54,385 nucleotides of DNA from an uncultured Mucilaginibacter sp. (GCF_903893715.1 NZ_CAITNG010000031.1:1-54385); one strand, 5' to 3'; shown: positions 45,450 to 54,144, counted from the first letter of the stretch. Numbers and translations are program-made. Notes: generated from the letters alone by a model not told the origin.

Positions 45450-45858
45450 GTTTTATCAATAAAATGTAGAAAAAATTATCGGCTGTTAATAAGCCGCTAT
45501 AAAGATGTTAATTTTGCGTGTGTAAAAAATCAACAAATAAAAAAATAGTTAACAACTGACAATTCTATCCCAAAATATCAAAACTTGTCATCAAATTGTC
45601 AGCCAAGTTCCTGTGGTAATCCACATTTAAACCCCTCACAAACTTTTAACAATTCACTTGGTGAAAAGTTATTTTGAAAAATAAATGTTACAGTAAATCA
45701 ATCACATAAAGTAAAAATTAAATGAATTTAATGTTAACAAATTACTACAAACTTTTTTTATGCATGCATACCATACTACTTTTGCACATTACCAACACCC
45801 TAATAAGCAATAGCTTTCTTTTATATAAAAAGTAATTGTAATTATTAAAACGTGAAGA
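45450..45858. promoter_or_regulatory. Divergent nadB/nadA control region
   Basis: 409 A+T-rich bases, no ORF. CTGACAATT (45556-45564) and AATTGTCAG (45594-45602) form a 9-base inverted repeat, and a further TTGTCA lies at 45585-45590: three copies of TTGTCA/TGACAA within 47 bases, suggesting an operator. There are also a 14-bp palindrome TGTGGTAATCCACA at 45612-45625 and an inverted repeat AACTTTT/AAAAGTT at 45641-45670. A regulator is not identified. Confidence 0.5.
45753..45784 (+). promoter_or_regulatory. Candidate promoter of nadA
   Basis: TACTTTTG (45777-45784) matches TAnnTTTG exactly; TTTT at 45753-45756, 20 bases upstream, fits three of four -33 positions. It leaves a leader of about 70 bases. 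Confidence 0.4.
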
Positions 45859-46851
45859 ATGGATACATTTGATGAAATAAAACCAAAAGGATTTGTGGAC
45901 GAAGAAATAGACCCGCGGCTGGATTTGTTTGCCGAGATAGACCGTTTAAAAAAAGAGAAAAATGCTGTTATTCTGGCTCATTATTATCAGGATGGCGATA
46001 TACAGGACATTGCCGATTATATTGGCGATAGTTTGGGTTTATCGCAGCAAGCTGCAAAAACCGAAGCTGATATCATTGTTTTTGCGGGCGTCCATTTTAT
46101 GGCCGAAACAGCCAAAATACTATCGCCAACAAAGAAAGTTTTATTACCGGACTTGAAAGCAGGATGCTCATTGGCCGATAGCTGCCCGCCGCATTTGTTT
46201 AAAAAATTTAAAGAGCAATACCCTGACCATTTGGTGATTACTTATGTAAACTGTACAGCCGAGTTGAAAGCGATGAGCGATATAGTTTGCACTTCGAGTA
46301 ATGCGGTTCAAATAGTGGAGAGTTTACCAAAAGAGCAGAAAATAATTTTCGGACCTGATAAAAACCTGGGGGCTTATGTCGCTAAAAAAACCGGTCGCGA
46401 TTTAGTTTTATGGAATGGAGCCTGTATGGTGCATGAAATATTTTCCCGTGAAAAGATTACCAAACTGAAGGAGCGCTACCCGAAAGCTAAATTGCTGGCA
46501 CACCCTGAATGTGAAGATGTGATTTTGGAAATGGCCGATTACATAGGTTCGACAACGGGTTTGTTAAAATACAGTTCGAAAAATGAAGCGACGGAATTTA
46601 TAGTAGCAACAGAATCGGGCATATTGCACCAAATGCAAAAAGAAAACCCGGGCAAAACATTTATACCGGCACCACCCAATAACAATTGCGCCTGTAACGA
46701 TTGTCCGCATATGAAACTAAATACACTCGAAAAATTATACCTGTGTATGAAAAACGAAAGTCCGGAAATATTTGTTCCACAGGATATTATTGTAAAAGCG
46801 GTAAAGCCGATAGAAAGAATGCTACAGATATCGGCCCAGTTGGGCCTGTGA
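45859..46851 (+). CDS. nadA: Quinolinate synthase A
   Basis: 330 residues. It condenses iminoaspartate (from NadB) with dihydroxyacetone phosphate into quinolinate, using a 4Fe-4S cluster. Cysteines in the expected places: [33 protein letters not shown], and the final [18 protein letters not shown]; three of these bind the cluster. [20 protein letters not shown] and [20 protein letters not shown] hold active-site residues. Divergent partner of nadB. The gene is followed by a word-repeat region before thiL. Confidence 0.96.
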   Translation: MDTFDEIKPKGFVDEEIDPRLDLFAEIDRLKKEKNAVILAHYYQDGDIQDIADYIGDSLGLSQQAAKTEADIIVFAGVHFMAETAKILSPTKKVLLPDLKAGCSLADSCPPHLFKKFKEQYPDHLVITYVNCTAELKAMSDIVCTSSNAVQIVESLPKEQKIIFGPDKNLGAYVAKKTGRDLVLWNGACMVHEIFSREKITKLKERYPKAKLLAHPECEDVILEMADYIGSTTGLLKYSSKNEATEFIVATESGILHQMQKENPGKTFIPAPPNNNCACNDCPHMKLNTLEKLYLCMKNESPEIFVPQDIIVKAVKPIERMLQISAQLGL

Positions 46852-46940
46852 TTTCACCGATTTAAAAGAAGTTATTTCACTGATTTAAAGATAGTTTGAC
46901 CAAAAGTAATCGGTGTAATCATCACAAAAATCAGTGAAAT
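46851..46940. repeat. Inverted word-repeat upstream of thiL
   Basis: ATTTCACTGATTT at 46874-46886 is the exact reverse complement of 46928-46940 (13 bases). An earlier near copy ATTTCACCGATTT sits at 46851-46863, and CACCGATT in it pairs with AATCGGTG at 46908-46915. The arms sit 15 bases from the thiL ATG at 46956. Confidence 0.7.
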
Positions 46941-46955
46941 CAAAAAAATAAAAAT

Positions 46956-47999
46956 ATGTTCGACAATAAAGGAAAAACAGAAATAGCGCAATTAGGTGAA
47001 TTTGGTTTGATAGACCTTTTGACCAAAAGTATTACCCTTACCCAACCCAGTACCATAAAAGGCGCCGGCGATGACGCGGCAGTTTTGGATTTTAAAGATA
47101 AAAAAGTACTGGTAAGCACTGATATGTTGCTGGAAGGTATACATTTTGATTTGGCTTATACTCCATTAAAGCATTTGGGCTATAAAGCCATACAGGTTAA
47201 CCTGAGCGATATTTACGCCATGAATGGTACGGCAAGCCAGGTTACCGTTTCCTTAGGATTTTCGAGCAAATTTCCATTAGAAGCCGTTGAAGAATTGTAC
47301 AGCGGGATGTTATTGGCCTGCGATAAATATGAAATTGATCTGGTTGGCGGCGATACTACTTCATCAAAACAAGGATTGGTAATCAGCGTTACCAGCTTGG
47401 GTTATGCCGATGAAAACGATATTGTTTACCGTAATACAGCTATAGAAGGCGACCTGATTTGTGTATCGGGCGACCTAGGTGGAGCTTATATGGGTCTGCA
47501 ATTATTGGAACGCGAGAAGTTGATTTTCTTGGAAAACCCCAACATCCAACCGGATTTGGAAGGGAAAGATTATATCGTTGAACGACAATTAAAACCGGAA
47601 GCGAGAAAAGATATATTAAACTTATTGAAAGATTTGAAAGTTAAACCGAGCGCCATGATCGATATTTCGGATGGTTTGGCCTCAGAAATTCTGCATATTT
47701 GTAAGCAAAGCAATAAGGGTTGTAATTTATACGAAGAAAAAATACCCATCGACCCGATGACGTATGATACCGCCCGAGAGTTTAACCTCGACCCAACGGT
47801 TTGCGCACTGAGTGGCGGCGAGGATTATGAGCTGTTATTTACCGTTAAACAAGCCGACTATGACAAGATAAAGCACAATGCCGACATCAGTATCATCGGG
47901 CATATTACCGAAGCCGCAGCAGGCTGCAACCTGGTTTCAAAAGCGGGCGTGGTACATGAGTTGAAGGCCCAGGGCTGGAATGCTTTTAAGGGCGAATAA
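46956..47999 (+). CDS. thiL: Thiamine-monophosphate kinase
   Basis: 347 residues. It phosphorylates thiamine monophosphate to the active diphosphate. Conserved pieces: IKGAGDDAAVLDF, VSTDMLLEGIHFDL, KAIQVNLSDIYAMNG, DLVGGDTTSSKQGLVISVTS, IDISDGLASEILHICKQS and LSGGEDYELLFTVK, the metal/ATP and substrate-binding aspartates of ThiL. Length is slightly over the E. coli protein. The ATG at 46956 (MFDNKGKTEIAQLGEFGLI) fits family starts. Likely its own transcription unit. Confidence 0.94.
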   Translation: MFDNKGKTEIAQLGEFGLIDLLTKSITLTQPSTIKGAGDDAAVLDFKDKKVLVSTDMLLEGIHFDLAYTPLKHLGYKAIQVNLSDIYAMNGTASQVTVSLGFSSKFPLEAVEELYSGMLLACDKYEIDLVGGDTTSSKQGLVISVTSLGYADENDIVYRNTAIEGDLICVSGDLGGAYMGLQLLEREKLIFLENPNIQPDLEGKDYIVERQLKPEARKDILNLLKDLKVKPSAMIDISDGLASEILHICKQSNKGCNLYEEKIPIDPMTYDTAREFNLDPTVCALSGGEDYELLFTVKQADYDKIKHNADISIIGHITEAAAGCNLVSKAGVVHELKAQGWNAFKGE

Positions 48000-48109
48000 G
48001 CGTTAATTTTCTTTTCAGAAAACACCCATATTTACCCATACTTTTATTTTTTATGGAGGTAATAATATGCCGAATTATTTTAACTAAGTTTATTGCAAAA
48101 CTATAAGCC

Positions 48110-48973
48110 ATGAAAAAGCTATTTATTCCACTTGTCCTTTTTTCTTTCACATTTACAGCACTAAAGGCACAAAAAGAATTGCTTTTTAAAATGCAGTATT
48201 TACCTAAACATGGTTATGCACTCTTAATGAAAATGGATATGAACATGGAAATGAATATTTCCGGTGATTCGACCATTATGAATAGTTTGAAAAAAAGCGG
48301 ACAAAAGATGCCAATGATTATGCAGATGCAAAGCAATTCAAAAATGGATGTTCAAACCAGCGCTGCAACATCAGTTAATGAGGTTCCTATGGTGATGAAC
48401 ATTGCACAATTATCCGCAAAAATGACCATGAATGGGCAAGAAAGCAATTTACCGATACCGAATAGTGGCATACAGAAGATGTACGGAAAGTTTACCAAAG
48501 ATGGTAAAATGAGCCTTGACTCAATTAGTGGCATAAAACTGACGGATAGTGTGAAGGAAGCAACTATGAAAATGATAAAAAATATGCAGGGTAATATTGT
48601 TTTCCCCGATAAAGCCATGAAAGTAGGCGACACATTTGTGCAGGATATTCCAATGGATATCCCGATAGCCGGCATGTCGGCCAAAATGTTGTCGAAAACA
48701 ACCTACAAATTAATAGCCGTTGAAAGCAGCAAAGCATATTTTGATGTGAAGATGGAATTGACCATGGATATGACCGGAAAAGCGATGACTATGGACATGA
48801 CAGGCGGAGGCGACGGTAAAATGATATTCGATACGGCAATAGGATACCCCACAACTGTTCAAAACAATATGAAAGTTATTTATTCATTTGCTATGCCGCA
48901 AGCAAAAAACATGAAAATGAATGGAAAAATGAATATGTTGATGGATATGCAAACAACCGTTGCCGCCAACTAA
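48110..48973 (+). CDS. Methionine-rich secreted protein, DUF6263-like
   Basis: 287 residues with signal peptide MKKLFIPLVLFSFTFTALKA. 41 of 287 residues are methionine (my count), often alternating with Asp, Asn or Lys: MKMDMNMEMN at 40-49, LTMDMTGKAMTMDMTGG near 235, and NMKMNGKMNMLMDMQ at the end. Alternation fits beta strands with one Met face. The order resembles DUF6263-type Bacteroidota proteins, which I recall only loosely. Methionine-rich exported proteins can bind Cu(I), but alternating strands for lipid-facing or storage roles are also possible. It ends four bases into rmuC on the other strand. Confidence 0.7.
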   Translation: MKKLFIPLVLFSFTFTALKAQKELLFKMQYLPKHGYALLMKMDMNMEMNISGDSTIMNSLKKSGQKMPMIMQMQSNSKMDVQTSAATSVNEVPMVMNIAQLSAKMTMNGQESNLPIPNSGIQKMYGKFTKDGKMSLDSISGIKLTDSVKEATMKMIKNMQGNIVFPDKAMKVGDTFVQDIPMDIPIAGMSAKMLSKTTYKLIAVESSKAYFDVKMELTMDMTGKAMTMDMTGGGDGKMIFDTAIGYPTTVQNNMKVIYSFAMPQAKNMKMNGKMNMLMDMQTTVAAN

Positions 48974-50307
48974 TTTTCATCTTCATTTAAATATTTCTGG
49001 TCTATCTGTTTATCAGCTTTAGCGCCAAGATTTTTGATTTTATCGGCAGTACCAATCAAATTACCCCGGCCGGTGGTCAATTTGTTGATGGCTTTATCGT
49101 AATTTTCCTGGCTGTTTTTAATGCCCTTGCCAATCCCCTCCAAGTCGCCGATAAAACCGGCAAACTTATCGTACATTTCACCGCTAAGGCGGGCAATTTC
49201 GAGCACGTTGCGGTTCTGGCGCTCCTGCTTCCAAATGCTGGCGATGGTGCGCAGCGTGGCCAACAGGGTGGACGGGCTTACAATAACCACACGTTTTTCC
49301 CAGGCATAATTGAAGAGTTCGGCATCCAATTGTACAGCTATGCTAAACGATGACTCGATGGGCACAAACAGCAGCACAAAATCGGGAGAGCTGATCTGGT
49401 ACAGGTCTTGATAGCGCTTGGAAGAGAGCGAGGAAATATGGTTGCGCAGCGATTCGATGTGCGCCTTGGCAAACAGTTTACGCTCTTCTTCCGTTTCGCA
49501 GTTTACCAAACGCTCGTATGCCACAAGGGATACTTTTGAGTCGACGATCAGGTGCTTGCCATCGGGCAGGTCAATGATGACATCCGGAAAAAATCGGGCG
49601 CCTTCGGCGCCATTTAAGCTGGTCTGGATGCGGTATTCCCGCTCGCGCACCAGGCCCGAACCTTCCAATACACGCTCTAAAATTACTTCGCCCCAATTAC
49701 CTTGTTTCTTGCTGTCGCCCTTCAGGGCTTTGGTTAGGTTATGCGCCTCGTCGCTTATCTGTTTGTTCAGGTCCATTAGCTGGGTAATCACGCCCTTCAA
49801 CACATTGCGCTCTTCGGCTTCGGTTTTGTATACTTTGTCAACTTTGTCCTCGAAGTCTTTCAGCTTTTCTTTAAAGGGATTGAGAATAACATCCATACTG
49901 CTGCGGTTATGCTCCGTAAACTTTTGCGATTTTTCGTCGAGCAGTTTATTGGCGAGATTCTCAAATTCATGCTTAAATTTTTCGTGCACCTGTTGCAGGT
50001 AAACATCCTGCTCGGCCAGGCGTTCGCGTTGCGCTTTCAGGGCCTCATGCGCCTGCGCGCTGATGTTCTTTTCGGCCATCAGTTCGCGGTTAAGCCGCGC
50101 TATGCCTTCTTCCAGGCGCAGGCGCTCTTTTTGTAGCTGCAGGGCAATATTGTCGCGCTCGGCTGTGAGGGATATGGCCCTTTCTTCGGCCCGGGCAAGT
50201 TGAATGTTCAACTCGCCGGACGCAGAACCTCCCGCAGGTTTCTTCATAAAAAAAATAACCGCCACAATAAGGATTACTACCGATACGCTTAAAATAACGA
50301 CATCCAT
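48970..50307 (-). CDS. rmuC: DNA recombination protein RmuC
   Basis: 445 residues. N-terminal membrane helix (VVILSVSVVILIVAVIFFM), then about 160 residues of coiled coil (ISLTAERDNIALQLQKERL), then the RmuC domain with PD-(D/E)xK-type pattern: ARFFPDVIIDLPDGKHLIVD and DSKVSLVAYERLV, plus QISSPDFVLLFVPIESSF and SPSTLLATLRTIASIWKQER. RmuC limits recombination at short inverted repeats and has been linked to phage-DNA defence; the membrane anchor is usual. Overlaps the Met-rich gene by four bases tail to tail. Confidence 0.93.
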   Translation of the reverse strand: MDVVILSVSVVILIVAVIFFMKKPAGGSASGELNIQLARAEERAISLTAERDNIALQLQKERLRLEEGIARLNRELMAEKNISAQAHEALKAQRERLAEQDVYLQQVHEKFKHEFENLANKLLDEKSQKFTEHNRSSMDVILNPFKEKLKDFEDKVDKVYKTEAEERNVLKGVITQLMDLNKQISDEAHNLTKALKGDSKKQGNWGEVILERVLEGSGLVREREYRIQTSLNGAEGARFFPDVIIDLPDGKHLIVDSKVSLVAYERLVNCETEEERKLFAKAHIESLRNHISSLSSKRYQDLYQISSPDFVLLFVPIESSFSIAVQLDAELFNYAWEKRVVIVSPSTLLATLRTIASIWKQERQNRNVLEIARLSGEMYDKFAGFIGDLEGIGKGIKNSQENYDKAINKLTTGRGNLIGTADKIKNLGAKADKQIDQKYLNEDEN

Positions 50308-50389
50308 TTTGATAAAAATTTTAGCAAAACAAATGTAGGTGTTTTAGCAATAACTAAGAGTTTTTCTAAAAGGAACGATTGAATAATGT

Positions 50390-50420
50390 TTTGATGATAA
50401 AACCGTTTTAAGTATATTTG
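50390..50420 (+). promoter_or_regulatory. Promoter of the toxin-antitoxin pair
   Basis: TTTG at 50390-50393, spacer of 19 bases, TATATTTG at 50413-50420, exact on both elements. The antitoxin ATG is 13 bases on. TACAGACAGTTATGTACAGACA right after it contains a direct repeat ACAGACA (50424-50430 and 50438-50444) that could be the antitoxin operator. Confidence 0.55.
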
Positions 50421-50433
50421 TTTACAGACAGTT

Positions 50434-50649
50434 ATGTACAGACAAATTTTAACACCGGATAAAGAAAATCATAGCATTGAATTGCCGGAGGATTTGTATG
50501 GAAAAAAAATCGAGGTAATTGCTTTTGAAATAAACGAAATGCAACCATCAAATACCGGAGTGAAAAACTTTTTGGATGACATAGAACCCATCCCTGATTT
50601 CCCCGGGATCGAAAAAATACGTGAAAATGGCTGGCCCGAAAAATGGTAA
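50434..50649 (+). CDS. VapB-like antitoxin
   Basis: 71 residues. Starts with MYRQILTPDKENHSIELPED, a short AbrB/DUF-like beta N-terminus, and ends in a helical, Trp/Pro-containing tail (FPGIEKIRENGWPEKW), the usual toxin-binding part. The next gene, a PIN-domain toxin, overlaps it by seven bases, the standard type II toxin-antitoxin layout. The family of the DNA-binding part is not certain. It should bind its own promoter region (direct repeat ACAGACA spanning the start). The call rests mostly on context. Confidence 0.75.
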   Translation: MYRQILTPDKENHSIELPEDLYGKKIEVIAFEINEMQPSNTGVKNFLDDIEPIPDFPGIEKIRENGWPEKW

Positions 50650-51014
50650 TCCTTGATTCCTGCATTCTTATCGAAATTCAGCGGGGCAACCCAACAATAA
50701 TCAATAAAGTTTACGAATTTGAACAGGCCGACCTGCACATAACACCTGTTATCGTAGCCGAATTTTACCGGGGAGCTCGAAGCAAACAAGAGTTTTTGCA
50801 ATGCCAAAAGTTGGTAAGCAAGTTTACTATTCTCTCATTAAACCATAATGTTACTTTGGTTTTTGATGATTTATTTATGAAATATTCTTTAAGCCATCGA
50901 CCAGCGGTTCCCGATATGTTGATCGCTGCTGCAGCAATATTCTATAACGCCTCAGTTTATACATTAAACACCAAAGATTTTTTATTTATCGAAGGCCTTG
51001 AGCTCCTATCGTAG
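50643..51014 (+). CDS. vapC: PIN-domain toxin, VapC type
   Basis: 123 residues. PIN ribonuclease with all acidic residues: D5 in ILDSCILIE, E40 in PVIVAEFYRGA, D91 in AVPDMLIAAAA and D112 in NTKDF. VapC toxins cut tRNA or rRNA and halt translation; target unknown. Preceded by its antitoxin with seven-base overlap. The residues appear intact, so the toxin should be active. Ends three bases before the stop of gldH on the other strand. Confidence 0.88.
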   Translation: MVILDSCILIEIQRGNPTIINKVYEFEQADLHITPVIVAEFYRGARSKQEFLQCQKLVSKFTILSLNHNVTLVFDDLFMKYSLSHRPAVPDMLIAAAAIFYNASVYTLNTKDFLFIEGLELLS

Positions 51015-51017
51015 CCT

Positions 51018-51506
51018 CTACTGCACCTTTTCCACCCTCAAGCCAACATCGCTCACCTCATGCAAAGGATTATCGCGCATGTTTTGTTCTATTTCGAAGT
51101 GGTAAACGCCCTTGGCTGGGAATTTATAATGCGTGCGTGAAGGTATCTGGTAGTTGTACAAATTTCCTGAACCATCGCCCAGCCATTCGCCATCGGGGTT
51201 GGCCAAAGTATATTCCTGGCGTATGGTTTTGGTCTTTTTATCAGGACCGGTTTGATGTATCAACACAAACAGGTTGGCATACTTATAATCGGCCGTAATT
51301 CGTAAATTGAAGTAGATGTTATAAAAAGCCGAGGCGTCGTCAATCTTTACGTCAAACTTCATCCTGTCGGCATACGACCAGTTTTGATTGGACATTTCGA
51401 TATTTTTGTCGATAACAGTATTGGGGTCATTCCCCATGCAGCCATCAACAAGTAGTATCGTACCTGCCCAAACTAAAACCATAAGGCATTTTATCACTCT
51501 TTTCAT
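51018..51506 (-). CDS. gldH: Gliding motility lipoprotein GldH
   Basis: 162 residues. Lipoprotein signal with lipobox ending in DGC23M. Middle section FNLRITADYKYANLFVLIH and TKTIRQEYTLANPDGEWLGD, then GVYHFEIEQNMRDNPLHEVS, matches GldH, an outer-membrane lipoprotein needed for gliding in Flavobacterium and found in many non-gliding Bacteroidota. Its stop touches vapC; its start overlaps the ricT stop by one base, so it is co-transcribed with ricT and perhaps holB. PorX at the other end of the window belongs to the linked secretion system. Confidence 0.9.
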   Translation of the reverse strand: MKRVIKCLMVLVWAGTILLVDGCMGNDPNTVIDKNIEMSNQNWSYADRMKFDVKIDDASAFYNIYFNLRITADYKYANLFVLIHQTGPDKKTKTIRQEYTLANPDGEWLGDGSGNLYNYQIPSRTHYKFPAKGVYHFEIEQNMRDNPLHEVSDVGLRVEKVQ

Positions 51507-52846
51507 TATTCGGTTTTTGGCGTATTGCTCCCGTTGGGGTTATTCCTGTTCCTGTTTTTATTACGGTTTTTGTTCCGTCGTTTGTTGGGGTTTGCCGCAG
51601 GTGCCGTTGCCACACCGCCTGCCGCTTTTGCGGCATCGATAGGTACGCCTTTTGGCATATTGAGTTGGCCCTCCCTACGTTGTTGAGGTTGCTGGTTGCC
51701 CTGACGGTTATCGGGGTTGCGGCTTTTACTCTTGTTGTTCCTGTTTTTATTGCGATTGCGCTCGTCGAGGCGGGTAAGGCTGTCTTGCCCAACCACGTTT
51801 TCATAGTCGAGCACTTTGGCCGCTTTAGTTTCAGGCTCGCGCATTTCGCCTAAGTCGGCAGGAATTATCCCCTCTTTGTTCTGTTTTTGTATTTCTTTTA
51901 CGCGGTCAATTTCAACAGGCACCCAGTTATCGTCTTTAGGATAGCTAAACCACATCAATTTTTTAAAGATGTCGGTTTTCTGCAGGCGGGCATCGCCTTT
52001 TTCGGTCTTGAGGTAGTTTACATTATCCGGAATGTGTTTCAGCGCATCCATGTAAGTATCCAACTCGTAGTTGAGGCAGCACTTTAGCTTGCCGCATTGG
52101 CCGGCAAGTTTTAAGGTGTTTAAACTCAGGTTTTGGTAACGGGCCGCCGAAGTGGAAACCGTTTTAAAATCAGTAAGCCAGGTGGAGCAGCACAGCTCGC
52201 GACCGCATGAGCCGATGCCGCCTAAACGGCTGGCTTCCTGGCGCATCCCTATCTGCCGCATCTCGATACGTATCCTGAAAGCCTCGGCCATTTTTTTGAT
52301 CAGCTCGCGAAAATCGACGCGGCCTTCGGCCGTATAATAAAATGTGGCCTTGGTTTTATCGCCCTGATAATCCACGTCGCTTATCTTCATTTGCAAACCC
52401 AAATCTAGCGCAAGCGTGCGCGATTTGTGCATGGCTTCCCACTCCAAATCTTTAGCGGCTTTCCACTTGTCAACATCGGCAGGGGTAGCTTTGCGGTATA
52501 TTTTTTTGGCTATGTCGGCTTCGTTAACATGGCGCTTTACCAATTGCATGCGCACCAGTTCGCCGGTTATGGATACGTGGCCAACATCAAAGCCACCGGT
52601 AGTGGTTTCAACAGCAACCAGTTCGCCCAGTTCCAGGTAAAGGTTATCGGTATTGAGGTAAAATTCCTTTCTCGATCCTTTGAATTTTACTTCAACAACG
52701 TTAAAAGGCTTATAATTTGTTGGCTTATCCATGTTGGCAAGCCAATCGTAAACATCCAGTTTACTGCATCCGTTGGTGAGGCACGAGCCATTACTTTTGC
52801 AGCCTGCAGGCGCACATCCGCCTGTTGAGCAACTTCCACATCCCAT
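51506..52846 (-). CDS. RicT-like PSP1-domain iron-sulfur protein with basic tail
   Basis: 446 residues. The N-terminus is very cysteine-rich (GCGSCSTGGCAPAGCKSNG). The PSP1 domain covers about 60-330 with GIGSCGRELCCSTWL and AGQCGKLKCCLNYELDTY, the paired-Cys motifs thought to bind FeS as in Bacillus RicT/YaaT. The last 100 residues are low-complexity Arg/Lys/Asn/Gln (RNRNKNRNNKSKSRNPDN, NKRRNKNRNKNRNRNNPN), suited to RNA binding. RicT in Bacillus works with RicA/RicF in RNA maturation; partners are not seen here. Overlaps gldH by one base, two bases from holB. Confidence 0.9.
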   Translation of the reverse strand: MGCGSCSTGGCAPAGCKSNGSCLTNGCSKLDVYDWLANMDKPTNYKPFNVVEVKFKGSRKEFYLNTDNLYLELGELVAVETTTGGFDVGHVSITGELVRMQLVKRHVNEADIAKKIYRKATPADVDKWKAAKDLEWEAMHKSRTLALDLGLQMKISDVDYQGDKTKATFYYTAEGRVDFRELIKKMAEAFRIRIEMRQIGMRQEASRLGGIGSCGRELCCSTWLTDFKTVSTSAARYQNLSLNTLKLAGQCGKLKCCLNYELDTYMDALKHIPDNVNYLKTEKGDARLQKTDIFKKLMWFSYPKDDNWVPVEIDRVKEIQKQNKEGIIPADLGEMREPETKAAKVLDYENVVGQDSLTRLDERNRNKNRNNKSKSRNPDNRQGNQQPQQRREGQLNMPKGVPIDAAKAAGGVATAPAANPNKRRNKNRNKNRNRNNPNGSNTPKTE

Positions 52847-52848
52847 AA

Positions 52849-53997
52849 TTAGTTCGGTATATATTGATTCCCTTGCGGGATTATTTTAAAATTTAACACA
52901 CTTACAAGCTGTAAAGATACATCTAAAAATAAAATTTTCGGGTTTGCATTTCTTTCCACATGATAATGAGCCTTTTCGAGGATATTCCCAATGGCTTCGG
53001 CCATTGGCAAACTCATCACTTTTGTCATTTTTTGGGCCGTGTCCAGCTCGTCGGCAGGCAGATGTACCAGGTTGCTTGCACCGGCCAGTATCATACAACA
53101 TTCGCGGATATAGCTGATGCCGTACCGCATAAAATTCTTTTGGTTTTCGCGGCCTATCTTGGCCAATTCATCAACAAAGGAAAGGATATCGCTGCCTTTT
53201 TTGTTGGCGTAGCACATGCGCAGCCAGTTCACAAACATATCATGAAAGCTGTTTTCGTTTTCGCCAAGCATGGCCAAAGCTTCGGTTAAATTGCCGCTGC
53301 TCAAAAAAGCAATTTCGGTCGCCGCGTGCTCGGTTTGGTTATGTTCGGCAATCAGGTATTCTTTTATTACCTCGTCTTTCAACCGTGGTATTTTCACCAA
53401 TTGCGTGCGCGATAAAATGGTGTTCAATATCTGGTCCTGGTTTTGGGCCACCAGCAGGAACAGGGTGTTGGGCTGCGGCTCTTCAATAATTTTTAAAAGG
53501 GCGTTGCCTTCTTTGTCCAAATATTCGGGCAACCAAAGGATCAATATTTTGTATGGCGACTCAAAGGGTTTAAAGCCCAGCTTTTTGATGATTTGGTGGC
53601 ACTCGGCAATGTTGATGTTGGCCTGTTTGTTTTCGGCCTGCAGATAGCTGCGCCAAATATCGAGGCTCAGGTATAGGTTGGCCAAAAATGCGTCGCGCCA
53701 TTCTTCAATATAGTTTAATGCCGTTTCGTCGCTTTTTTTTGCGAAGAAGGGATATGAAAAATGCAGGTCGGGATGTACCAGCTTTTGATATTTACGACAG
53801 GATGAACACACCCCGCAGGAATCATTTTCCTGTTTATCCTCGCACGAAACATATTGGGCATAAGCCACGGCCAACGCCAGGCTGCCGGACCCTTCGGGGC
53901 CTAAAAACAATTGTGCATGGCTCACCCTGTTCTCTTTAACGGTGTTAACGAGGCGTTGTTTGATTTCCTGCTGGCCTATAATGGTGCTAAACTGCAT
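52849..53997 (-). CDS. holB: DNA polymerase III delta' subunit
   Basis: 382 residues from ATG 53997 (MQFSTIIGQQEIKQRLVNTV); ATG 54006 is an alternative. Clamp-loader subunit. P-loop region is GPEGSGSLAL, without the Lys, as expected for delta' which does not hydrolyse ATP. Zinc-type cysteines in SCEDKQ, DSCGVCSSCRKYQ; sensor NTLFLLVAQNQDQILNTILS and SRTQLVKIPRL. The last 100 residues are the helical collar domain. First of the holB-ricT-gldH run on the minus strand. Its start region contains the left arm of the ruvX-side inverted repeat. Confidence 0.92.
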   Translation of the reverse strand: MQFSTIIGQQEIKQRLVNTVKENRVSHAQLFLGPEGSGSLALAVAYAQYVSCEDKQENDSCGVCSSCRKYQKLVHPDLHFSYPFFAKKSDETALNYIEEWRDAFLANLYLSLDIWRSYLQAENKQANINIAECHQIIKKLGFKPFESPYKILILWLPEYLDKEGNALLKIIEEPQPNTLFLLVAQNQDQILNTILSRTQLVKIPRLKDEVIKEYLIAEHNQTEHAATEIAFLSSGNLTEALAMLGENENSFHDMFVNWLRMCYANKKGSDILSFVDELAKIGRENQKNFMRYGISYIRECCMILAGASNLVHLPADELDTAQKMTKVMSLPMAEAIGNILEKAHYHVERNANPKILFLDVSLQLVSVLNFKIIPQGNQYIPN

Positions 53998-54021
53998 TTG
54001 GTGCAAAATAGCGAAATTGTA

Positions 54022-54127
54022 TTGCGATTGGCGTATAGCGTACTGAGATTTTTTAATTATGACAAAAAACGAACGCCGAAGAGCAACATTCAGCTACATT
54101 TGTAAATGGCGCAATACGCAAATCGCA
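54022..54127. repeat. Inverted word-repeat between holB and ruvX
   Basis: TGCGATTGGCGTAT (54022-54035) pairs with ATACGCAAATCGCA (54114-54127) at 13 of 14 positions. The right side continues as CGCATTACGCAATACGC, overlapping copies of the word GCAATACGC. The right arm ends 17 bases before the ruvX ATG. Confidence 0.6.
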
Positions 54128-54144
54128 TTACGCAATACGCTCCG

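Noticed and set aside
45612..45625. DnaA box or origin near nadA
   Set aside because: TAATCCACA differs from TTATCCACA and no cluster of boxes is present; the palindrome fits a regulator site better.
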